64,000 nucleotides of DNA from Agelaius tricolor (Eukaryota > Chordata > Aves > Passeriformes > Icteridae): the NCBI GenBank assembly GCA_023055355.1, contig JALJCS010000035.1:1364001-1428000 (forward strand). The letters are read 5' to 3'. This document shows, piece by piece, positions 36,301 to 48,300 of the stretch. The position numbers were made by a program, and so were the translations under genes. How positions within the stretch are numbered: the stretch's first letter is position 1; the number at the start of each line of letters is the position of its first letter. The notes beneath the pieces are model-generated. The model was not told the origin of the DNA and did no database searches. It was given only the letters and a program-made list of their open reading frames with translations.

Positions 36301-39300
36301 CTCCTGCCGCCCCCAGGGGTGTGCCAGCCCCACCTGACGGCGCAGGGGACGCGGTCGGGCCGCAGGGCGCGCAGGATGCACAGGCGCTGCAGGGCTGACT
36401 TGTTCTTCCAGTCCTGGGGGAACCTCTCCTTCTCTGGACACTCAGACTCAACAAATTTCTTCCACCGTTTCGCAGAGCCCTCAATGTCCCGATCCAGGTT
36501 TCTGAATTCCTCCATGGATGAGAGAGCCTGGAAGAATTCAAGGAAGGTCAGGGAGAACAGTTCTGAGTACCTCAGGGCCATTTTTCTAACTCTGCTGACT
36601 CCTCGTGTTTTGCTCCACCAGGGAGCTGGAGCCTGGCACCACGGCCAGAAACCCATCAGGAGCAGATTTTGTCCATTCTCCCTGGATGGTTCCAGGGAAG
36701 GGAAAGATGGTTTGGAACCATTCATCTCCTTGGATGGTTCATCCAGGGAAGGATGGAAGATTTTGGCACCAACCAGCACACCCTGTTCATTACCCAAAGA
36801 GTTCTCCTCTCCTGTTTGGAGCTTTCCTATTTCCCAGGCTCTGCAGTGCACTGGTCAATAACTCTGAACTGCACAGAAAGTGTCAGCAAGGTCTCCTCCC
36901 AGCTCAGGCACACAGAACAATCCTTTTCCAGCCCCAGAACCAAGGACACCGCTGCAGCCTCAGCCCCAAAAAGTGCAAACAGCAGGGAATGGAGGAGAGC
37001 AACCCGGGAGGGTGGGACTGCATCCCCTGGAGCTGGGATTGGGCACTGAACCCCAGCGTGGAAATGGAGCAGAACTCATCAAAGGGTGAAAACTCCTGAC
37101 TCTGAGTCCATCCTGGGCCCACCTTGGGTGCAGCCCTGCCTGGGCTCTTGCCCTGCCCAAGGTGCATCCTTTGAGGCCTTTTGATAAATCCCCACTTTAT
37201 TCTTTTAACTCTGTCCAGCCTCTCCAGGCATCATTCCCATGCCAAAGTCCTGGGGATCCAGAGAATTCCATGGAGACTGTGAGCACAGGAGTGATCCAAC
37301 AGCTGCTGTTTCCATGTGTGGATTTGCACTAACGAGGAGAAATGTCAGCGACAGAAGGACTCGCTCCAAATTCAGTGCCCTATCCTGATTTCTGTGAAAA
37401 ACCCAGCAACAGGAGCACCAAACATGAGAAACTGAAGCTCCCAGGAATGCTGGCACAAGTTCTGACCTGCCAAGCCCTGGGCCCTGCAGCAGTAAATGTA
37501 TTCAGTGCACCTCTCCTGGCTGAGCGGAACACAACGGCAAATGTTGAATTCGGGGAATTCTCAGTGCAACTGCTTATATAAAACATCTTCTCACTGTTGA
37601 CTTTTGACGTGATTTACTTAAAATACCACTTCAGAACTTTGGCTGCTGCTGCTTCGAGAAGTCTCTTGGCTGATGTTAACAAGGGAGACTCTGAAAAATT
37701 GCTTTTTTCTGTCTAAATGACAGACATGTAATCAGGAATGATGGTCTCCCTCTCTCCCTGAACAACGTATTGCAGAATCATGAAAGCTCTAATTGCAAAC
37801 AAAACCTCTGTATTACATAAATAAACACTAAAATTGTCATTAGTCAACAATGTTAATGGCATTTATTAGGAGTGATGGTATGAATGGGAGATGCTTCTAT
37901 TTAAAAGCCAGAGGAGTGAAAGGTCTGTGGATCAGTAATCTTTCTGTGAATATTAATTGCTTTTCAATACCCCTGTAGTGAATTTTTCCAAGAAACTTAG
38001 CCCAGCACTAAAGGATCCCTGTTCCCAGGCAGGAGTGGTGCATTGGGGCAGCAGATGGGAACTGCACATCAACCTGTGCAGGGCATCTATTTCTGTCCAC
38101 ATAATGAAAAGTACTTTTGTCACTTAAGAGTTGTCATGGAAATTGAGGGAGACAAAAAATATTGGTCAAAATAGAAAATGATCCAAAGGGCTGGAGGACT
38201 CGAGCTCTTGTCTTTGCAGCCCACACTGTGATCACCTCTGGTGGCTGGAAACAGGAGGGGCTTGAGTTTATACCTCAAAATGAGACTTTTCCAGCAAAAA
38301 AGAGCTGTTTACACCATCCCAGGGAGAGGATCCACCATCTTCTCAGAGAAAGTGGATTTTCATTCAGTGAGTCACACACAAGTTGCTTTATCACTTCAGC
38401 TTTCTCTGGCAGCATTTCTGTGGAGCTGGAGCACCAGCAGCTCCCTGGGGTTCACACATCCCCAGATGAGGAGCTCTGCCCGTCCCCCAGAGCTGCAGGA
38501 AACACAGCAAGGATCAGGCACTGGCTGCAGCCAGGAACCGTGGATGCCACCACAGAGCCTGGGGATGTTCCCCACACACACCAAGGATCCCAGGGAATGG
38601 GGGGATCCTTGTGGGGAGAACATCTGGGGGATCAGGGAGGGATCAGGGAGGAGAGGAATCCCTGAGAATGCAGAGGAGCCCTTGGAGAAGAGAACCCCAG
38701 GGCTGCTGTCACTGCTGCTGCACACGGGGAATCTCCTGCTGCCAGACACAGCACAACAAGTTCTGGACGTTTATTACTTGCTGTGATCACTAAAGGCAAC
38801 TGCTCTAAGGAAGCCATCTGCTCAAACTGGCCTCAAGTTGAGGTGTTGCTTCACAAGATGTTTAAAATCTTTAAAAAACCCCATACACATATATTAACAC
38901 TGTGTTTTCTTCCCCTCGGTTCCAAACGGAATTATCCTTTTAAAAAAAGAGGTTGTTTTGCATTTTAAAATATTTCCATAATTAAAACAGCCATCCTCAG
39001 AATCACCTGGGTAGAGAACAGCTCTAGGGCAAGGCAGGACAAAATCCCCTCATTGCTGAGCCCTGCACTGACATAAACAGGGTGAAAATAAAACAGAGCC
39101 AGTAAAGGCAGAGCTGCCAGAACCCTCCTAACACCCAGTCTGTAACCACCCCCCAGCAGCCATGGGACTGAGTTTTAAAAGAAAGAAGGAAATCAAAATC
39201 AAGGAATTTGAGGGTTTTTGTAAAAACTATCATTATCATTTGAGTCTGTAACCACCCCCCAGCAGCCATGGGACTGCATTTTAAAAGACAGAAGGAAATC

Positions 39301-42300
39301 AAAATCAAGGAATTTGAGGGTTTTTGTAAAATCTATCATTATCATTTGAGGCTTCAGGTTATATCTGGTTTTTACTTTCAGTTTTTACTAACATATCTTG
39401 CTTTTCTTTAAAAAAAACTTGTGCCTCTGCTTTAAAAAATTATGTTCTGTAGGGAACACACTGAACATCAAACATATCTCCACAAAAATCACACAACCTG
39501 CCAACACTGGAAAGAAATTATATTTAATATTCTTCCAGTTTTAATAATCGGTGAGATGATTAAATCCTGATGATTAGTCACGATTGCACTTGCAGAATCA
39601 AGGAGCTGTGGAATTTATGAATTGAGTTACACAGTTTTTAAGCAGAGATCCACAGAGGTCCTTGGTGGGCTCAGGGGGTTTTGAGTGGCTCGTGGGTGAA
39701 TTTTGTGGTGGGGTTTGGTGACCATGGTGAGATTCAGAAGTTTGGACTCCAGGATCTTGAAGATCTTTTCCAACGTTAACAACTCTGCAATTCTGTGATC
39801 CCTCAAGCACTTTGTAAAGGTCTCACACTGTCCATGGGCACGTTTCAGCCAACATTCATAATTCCTTGCTTTCATTTGCTGCAGCTGGCCCAGGAGTCTT
39901 TAGGAAAACCAGCATCCCCACAAACAGCTGGAAAATGACAGCTCCTGGAAGAATGGCAGAGCCAGAGCTGCACCTGGCTTCAATTGATAGATTGGAGCAC
40001 TCAGGAAAAAGACGTACAGGCAGATGAATTGCTCCATTTAAATACTACTGTTAACTAGAGGAATTAATGTAGCAGATGATGGATTATTTACAATCTCTCC
40101 CATCCTAGGTTTTGGCTTGTATTGCTCATACACTGAAGGTGTTATTTTCTGTTTAGCCGCCCTACCTGAATAATTTAACTCATAAGAAAAATCTCTGCCA
40201 AGGTGAAAATAAAGATTTGATGGGGTTTGCCAAGCTTCAATCAACTTTCAATCCAAAAATGTTATTTTAACCCTCCTTATTTCTTCCATAAAAGCTGACT
40301 GACAAGCTCAAGGCATTCTATGCCCCTGTCTCCCTTCAAACTCCTCCTTGCTGCTTCTGCATTTTAATGGGGACAGGAGGTGTGCAGAGCCTCACCACAT
40401 CACTGTACAACCCCCCTCTGTTTATCTGCAGGGTCCCAGGGCATCACAACACCCAGGGTGGACACCACAAGCAGTCTGATGAGTGATGGATCGGATCTCA
40501 GCACCTTTCCTCAGAAAATTTCCAGTGAAAAATCATAAATTGGGGGGGACAATGGCTCCAGCACTCATCTCCTTCCTACCAGTGCATACTTAGAGCCAGC
40601 TCCACTTGATGGGAAAGGTCAGAAACAGAAATGAGACTTAGTCACAATCTTTGTATTCTCATTGCTTACAGCCACCCACCATGTTTTCCTCATTTTGCCT
40701 GCGATGTTTCCCAGATGGGTTCATGTTGACATTTTCTCTGCATTTTTTAAAAAGGTTGTTCAAGTGGGTTTGAGAACAGGCCTTGCAAAGTCAGGCTGTT
40801 CTCCCAAGCCATGCTTTCCATCTTTCCTTTTCACTCTTGGATGCCTCTCAGCAGTCAGGGACACACAGCCAGAAGCAGAAGCTGGGCATGGGTCCCCCAG
40901 GGCAGCTGAAAGATGGTACTTGTGGATTTCTGAAAACTTCCCTGGATTTGGTTGTTATAAATCCCAGATGGGCCAACACACAGCAAAACTGAAAGAGAAA
41001 ATATGTCCCATTTTCTGCAAGAATTCAGCTGGGGCAGCTGCTCCAGGTGTCCCCTCTGGAAAGCTCTCAAGGTCCACTGCCTGCTGTGAATATTTCCTGC
41101 ATATTTCTTCTCTTTACTGACACAGGGAGCCAAATGCTTTTTCCCTTCCAGAGGAATCTCTTGGAGATCAGACCCTCCTGGCCTCTCAGTCTTGAGGTCC
41201 TCAGACAGAACTTTTCCTCTTTCCCTCTCCTCACTCTCTTCTCACAGTTGTGTTTTCAGGAGTCTGAGTGAAGGGCAGAGGGTGGCCCCAGGGCTCCTGT
41301 TGGGTACTGGGGTGCACTGATGCTCTGAGCTCACATTGTGAAAACACAGGCCATGAGAGCCTCCAAGAAAAGCCATCTCACATTCCCCAACCCAGGGAAA
41401 GCTCTGGTTTTACCCCCAGGGTTCCAGGGCTCACTGCCAGCCAGAGTCGAGCTGAGCCCTGGGTCTGCAATCTCCAGAGCTCCTCATGTGCACCAGCACA
41501 GCCAGGGAGAGGAACCAGGGAGAGGAACCAGGGAGAGGAACCAGGGAGAGGAACCAGGGAGAGGAACCAGGGAGAGGGCTCTGCCTCACCATGAGCAGCT
41601 CCAACAGGTCCCTTCAGCACTGAATCAGAGAATTATTTAGGTTTAAAAGGACCCCAAATGCCACATCCACGTGGCTGTTCCGTCCTGTCCTCCTCCTGTC
41701 CCTGTTCCCTGGGAGCAGAGTTCCCCCCTGGCTGTCCCCTCCTGGCAGGAGCTGTGCAGAGCCACAAGGGCCCCCCTGAGCCTCCTTTTCTCCAGACTGA
41801 GCCCTTTGCAGCTCCCCCAGCTGCTCCAGCCCTTCCCCAGCTCTGTTCCCTGCCCTGGACACGCTCCAGCCCCTCCATGTCCTTCCTGTCCCAGAGCTGT
41901 GCCCAGCACTGGAGGTGCCCCAGCAGTGCCAGCACAGGGGATGGGCACTGCCCTGGCCCTGCTGCCACAGCCCAGGTGCCACTGGCCCCTTTCCCACCTG
42001 GGCACACCTGGATTCACGTACAGCCTCGATCTCCAGCACCCCCAGGGCCTTTCCCAGTTTTCCAGCCCCTCTGCCCCAGCCTGGGGTTGGTGTGACCCAA
42101 GGGCAGGATGCAGCCATTACTTCCCTTTCCTCCCATTTAGAGGGTGAAGAGGCTTTTACACTCCAAATGCTCAGCTGACAGCAGGCTTTGTGTCAGGGAG
42201 GATTGAGAGGGAAAGACAGAGGCTTAGAGCATCCAGAAAAACTCAATTTCCACTCTGCAATCAAACCGACAAAGTGCGTCCTTAAATATTTGATGCGATC

Positions 42301-45300
42301 ACAATCTGTGCCATATTTCAGATAAGCATCAGATCATTAGCCAGCAGGTTAGAAAAGAAAAGGGGAAAAAAAAAGGTAAAACCTTCTCAAGTAGCATTTC
42401 TGTGAGACATTGGGAATATTTCTCTGAGACTTGATACAGAGGACAGAAGAATGTCCTTAGGAAACTTCTAGATGAGAGCAGATAAATGCCCATTGAAGTG
42501 TCACAATCAATGTTTTCTATCAAAGATGCTCTAAAAGGCTGTACATCTGAAGAACTGAGTTAATGGAAGATATTTAATTAAGAACTATGATTTTCTTGCA
42601 TAATAATAATCCTGAATGTAGGAGGGAAGCTGTGAGCTGCGAGCCTTTCCTGTCTGACCAGCCTGATCAAAGGACATTGCATATGCACAGAGAGCACAAT
42701 GTATGCAGCAGATTGTGCCACAATCAATCTTGGAGAAGAATGAAAAATTTCCTCATCTAAAAAGTGCAAGAAGTGAAAGTTGGAAGAGAGACTTTTGTTC
42801 TTTTGTCCAAAAAAAAAAAAAAATAAAAAATCCAGTTTTCTTAAATGCAAAAAAAAATGATTTGGTATTTTATCTCCTAAGCCACATACGCAATCTTATC
42901 ATCTGCATTCTGCAAAATTATAAATATGGAGTTAATATACGACTTTGTCTAGGGCTGTTCTCCTCCTCGAAAGCTGAATTCAGTATTTAGAGCTCATTAT
43001 TCAACATCACATCTATTAAACAATGCCCTTTCAGTGGGGTTTTCATATCTACATAATGAAAATTCTTCCTCTTCAGAAAAAGATGAGGGAGATGATTGGG
43101 ATAAGAAGTAATCCAGGCTGGCCAGGTGTATTCCTGCTGTGCATTAACTCACTGCACTTATCCCGTGGGACACATCTGCATTCAGCGCTGAAGAGGCACT
43201 GCAGGAAATATCACAAAGGAAATCAGGCTGGGGAAATGCACATTTCCAGCTCCTGGGAACAGCCAGACATGGGGACAGCCACGTGCACCACAGGGAGCCA
43301 CAGGGCACCGTGGAGGAGCTGGAGCTGGGGGAGCCTGGCATCCCAGGGTCCCAGGGAACGGCCTCAGAACAGCCCTCACCTCCTAGCGTGGGCCAAAACC
43401 AAAACGTTTTGGTTTTGCAGACCACGAGGGCACAGCCAGTGGCTCCATCAGCAGTGGTGAAGCTGGAGGAGAGCCCAGCTGGCCCAGGGGATGCTCGGGA
43501 TGCCAGGCACACACCCAGGCTCTGCTGCACCCCTGGGACACCCCTGGTGTGGGCAGAAGGTGGGACCGTGCCCTGTGTGAGGCTGTGCCTGAGCCAGGGT
43601 CTAAACTCAGCCCTAAGCCCACACCTGCAGAGCAAGGCTGGGTCAGACATGGGCTGCAGGAGATTCTGCTGTGGGTCTCAGAGCCCAGCACAGTGAGGGG
43701 AAGGTGCTGCTCCCTCCCTGCTGATTTGCTCCACCAGGAGGTGGCCAGGCACAGCTCAGGATGAGCCACACAATCTGCCAGCTTTGTCCTGCTTGAGTCC
43801 TTGGGTGGACTCTTCTGCTCTCAGGAAATGGCTGGGCATGAGCAGGGCAGGACCTGCAGGTGCCTCTGGCTTGGGAGCTCAGGGGAGTTTCCCTGGGTGC
43901 ACTCAGGGCAGCAAACAACTGCTGGCCCATCTTACTGCTGAGTCTGGGCACAGTCTGACAGACCCAGCAAAGACCCTAAAACCAAATGATATCATTTCAA
44001 CATCATGCTCAGAGAAGAGTCATGACAGGAGCTGTGTGGCCAAGAACAGCTCAACAGGACAGCCTGCCTTCACACAGGGTTCAAAGGACCACAGAGCATC
44101 ACCTCAGAGATGAATTCAGAGAGTGCTCACCCTCCAGAGGACAACCCCTGCATGGATTCTGGGTTCGTTCAATCCCACAATGAGAATTCCCAAGTGGCAT
44201 TTGCACCTGGCTGTGGCCACAGCAGCACTGTGCTCTGAGGTGTGTCCACACTTTTCCTGGAGAGGAAACCACCAGCCAAGCCAGGAGACATGGCCAGCTG
44301 TGCATGGACACAGAAAAGGTTTTCAGAAGTACCCAACAGAAATAAAAACTTTCAAGGCAGACTCTGGGAACTCAGAGGGAGAACAGCACAACAGGCTGCA
44401 ATAAAGGAAATTGAAAAGAGACAGAAACCCTCATTATAGGAACAAAAGAACACTTTTGCCTTCTCCAGGGATCACTGCTAAGCCCCTGCAAATGAGAGGC
44501 CTTAGGACTGAAATGACCAATTCCACTGAGCACCAAAGGCAGGGGCTCAGCAAAGGCACTGCTTTAATTAAATGACAAAACTCTGAGCCCTTCCTGCTCC
44601 CAGCTAATGCTCAGTAAGCCAGAGGCAGGGCTGGCACCCAGGCAATGACTGTGCCCTTTGCTAACACCTCCCCTGCCCCAGGGCAGGCACAGCTCCCCCA
44701 CAGGTGCCATTGCCTCCCACACATCTCACTGATGAACAGAACAAGCTCAGAACAGCTCTCCCCAGCCTTTAGCTCGAATTCAATTCCTGTTTCAGCTTTA
44801 AAGAGCCTGAAATGTGCCCATTTTCCCAGGTCTCTCAGCAGATATAATTAAAGCTGTTACCTTTCCCTACAAACCACCTCCTTCTGGCCAGGTTTTCTTC
44901 AGCCAGGGGTGAATACCAAACTTCCCTGGCACACAGGTTACAGCAAAAGGCTCTGTGAAACTTTGTACTGAACTTGAAAGAAGCTGGGAAACTAAATCAT
45001 AAATGAGTGTTTCCTAAATGAGATGCTCCAGCACCACGAGCTGCAAACAGCCAAGCAACTGCAAAGGATTATTGGCCTCTATATATTATTAATCAACCCA
45101 CAACAATAAATAATAGGTCAAGTCACACAAGGCCAGTTGCATGCCCAGAGCCCTCAACATTTAATGAGGTTTCCTTGGAAGTTAATGGGCCCAAAGTGGG
45201 AGGCTCAGAATGGACCACAAATATCAATATTGATTTCTGCTGGCACTATCTTGGCCAGACCCTGCCCTGGCAAAAGGAGTCCTTTGGGCTGGAGCATTTG

Positions 45301-48300
45301 CAATGTTTCTGTGAAAAATCAGCAGAATGCTAAATTTCACTTTGAATTTGAAATATAAATCTGAAGTGTACTTTGTTCAAGCTTTGTTGAAAAAACAATT
45401 TATTATAGCATTTAATCTTCTTGATATAAGAAAAGGAGATTTTAGCCTGCTAATAAACTGTGTAGAATCCATGACTAATTAACCTAATTATAGCAGCCTG
45501 TGACAAAATATGATTTTACTAAACCCATGCCTCAAGCAACAAGAATTGCCAAAACCTCAGAGGTTAATAAACCAACAGACATCAACACAAACACTAATAA
45601 AAGTTGACACCATATTATTTATAGCAAAATCAATAGTACAGTCATCACAAAAGACAATCTGAAGGGTACTTGGTATCTGATAATGCAGAATTCACCACCA
45701 GAAAGTCCTGAAATTCATAAAATTAGTGCAGATTACCGGGCAGTGACTTTTGTGCAGTTCCTGGGGCCATCAGAGGAAGGCTGAGGACACCTGAGGTGTG
45801 CAGCACACCTGGAAACCTTCCCATGCACAGCAGTGTGGTGTTTGTGAGGTCCCAGGGGGAGGTGAGAGATGAGAATCTGACTCCCAGCTCTGAGAAGGCT
45901 GAGGGTGTTCTCAGTCTGGTCTGATTCTCAGAGGGAAGAACCATTTTCCTGGTGACACACAGGAGGGCACAGGAAAAGCCCTCAAAATCAGTGTTGGACC
46001 TGCAGAACTCTCCATGTCTGTGGCCTCTTTGTGCTGCCCCCTCTTAGGGGAAGACCTAAATTTACCAAATGCCACAAGGACCCCTGTCACTGTGATATTT
46101 TCTGAAAAATCCCTTCACCAGGATTGCTTCTCCTGGCAAGATGAGAAGCCTCAGCTCCTCCATGTTTTGCTGTTCTGGAATGTGGTCTGGAGATGGTTTA
46201 TCCAAACATGTGAATTGTTTTTAATTAATGGCCAATCACAGTCCAGCTGTGTCAGACTCTGAGGAGTCAGTCACGAGCTTTCATCATCATTCTTTTCTAG
46301 GCTTCTGATGTATCCTTCCTTTCTTTAGTATAGTAATAGAATGTAATGTAATATAGTATAATATAGTATAATACAATATAATAGAATGTAATATAATATA
46401 ATATAATATAGTATAATATAGTAGAGTAGAGTATAATATAGTATAATGTAATGTAATTAATGTAATGTAATATATAATATAATAAATGTAATATAATGTA
46501 ATGTAATGTAATGTAATATAATATAATATAATATAATATAATATAATATAATTAATATATCAGCCTTCTAAGAACATGGAGTCAAATTCTCATCTCTCAC
46601 CTCATCCTGGGGACCTCACAACACCACAGACCCCCTGAAGGGTTTTTAGAGGAGATAAAGGGAGCTGATTTCCCATGGATCAGGTACCTTGATTCCTCCC
46701 CAGGCATGGTCAGACAGGAACTCCACAGGGCTGGTGACTCCAGGCTGTGCTGGGTATCTGAGCAGGAAATCCAGTTCTGCTGGGTCGATTTCTTTATTCA
46801 TCAGAAGTATCTGTAATTCCAAAGAAACAAGACATCCTAGAGCAGCCAGCACCCAGAGCAGCAGATTAATGATTCAATTAACGTGCTTGAAAAATGTGTG
46901 GCTGAAATGTAGGGTGCCCTGTGCTGGAGAGGTGTGATGGACACACCATGTAGGTGCTGTGGGTGTCCCAAAAGGGGACCATGAATGAGTGTGGAGATTG
47001 GCAAGAGGAAAAAAGTTGGGAAAACCACCTGGTAAAGGCTGAGTTCCACGGGGGTGGAGAGCACCCTTAGAGAAGGCCCTGACAGCAAAGCCAGATTGGA
47101 AAAAAAAAATAAAATTATACAAACACTGAGGACATGGGACAGCAGCTCTGCAGCAGGCACTTCTTTAGGTTCAATGCAAGAGCCCTTCCAGGCCAGTTTG
47201 CTTTGCCATTTCTTGCAGGTCCTGCAAGCAGGAATTTCTCAAATAACCTTTGTCAGCATAATTCAAATCCAGCACAGCACCCGTGCCTGTTATTGGCATG
47301 AATAAATCCTGTGAGGAGCAGCTGAGAGAGCTGGGAAGGGGCTCAGCCTGCAGAAAAGGGGGATCAGGGGCAAATTCTGGCTCTGCACAGCTCCTGACAG
47401 GAGGGGACAGCCCCAGGTTGGGCTGTGCTCCAGGGAACAGGGACAGGAGCAGAGGGAACGGCCTCAGGCTGGGCCAGGGCAGGCTCAGGGTGGGCACAGC
47501 AGGAATTTCCCCATGGAAAGGGAGCTCAGGCCTTGGAAATGCCCAGGGAGGGTTGGAGTGCCCATCCCTGGAGTGTCCAGAGAGTTCCTGGAGGTGGCAC
47601 TGAGTGCTCTGGGCTGGGGACAGGGTGGGGATCAGGGCGGATTCAGTGGTCTGGGAGGGCTTTTCCTGCCTGAATAATTCCGTGATTCCCAGAGAGGCAG
47701 AGAAGACAATCAAGCCCCCTGCATGGGCTGCTCTGGCAGTGCAGCCTGGCACACAAGGTGCTGCTGGTACCTGGAAGGTGAGCTGGGCACTGAAGGTCAG
47801 TTTGTCCCTCTCGAAGAGCCCCCGGGCCGTGTACTGGAACACGGAGAAGGTGATGCTGTCTGTGAGGCTCAGCACCCGCCCTGCCAGGCTCTCAGCAGGG
47901 GCTGCCCTCTCCATGGCCTTCTGGAACACCCCCTGGAATGCCTGGGAGGGGAGACACAGCAGGAAGGGGCAGTGGGAGATGCCCTTTGCACAGCCCTTGG
48001 ATATCACAGTGATGCCAGCTCAGGTCCTGCCTCGCAGGGAGCACACAGAGACCCAGCAGCCCCTGGCTCTGCCTGGCAGAGGTGACACCACCTGGCAGTG
48101 GTGACATCCCCAGGGACCCCGACAGGGCACAGGGAACTGCCACACAGGGGTACAGGAGATGTTTCTGTGCCCAGTGTGCTCCCGTTGGGATGGCACAGCC
48201 ACGTCCTCTGCAAATGTGGAGCCAGCAGAGAGTGGAGCTCCCAGAGGAAACAGGGGAAAAACTCCAACACAAACCCAGCCAGTGCCACCCCTGCCATGGC

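Larger units (their letters stand above)
37232..46084. other. Largest part of the W9-W8 intron
   Basis: This is mostly unique intron. AT-rich stretches at 37560-38000, 42190-43020 and 45330-45720 have no recognisable repeat. A poly-A run lies near 42809. CR1, a tandem duplication, a 13 bp satellite and a palindrome inside it are listed separately. I found no nested exon, tRNA or other RNA gene. Confidence 0.45.

Noticed and set aside
36255..36851. 198-codon minus-strand ORF as a separate gene
   Set aside because: Only 36334-36527 (exon W9) is coding. The N-terminal part is intron and the intragenic repeat.
47171..48007. 278-codon minus-strand ORF
   Set aside because: Only its middle (47771-47941) is real, as exon W7. 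The rest reads through the acceptor, the donor and a CR1.
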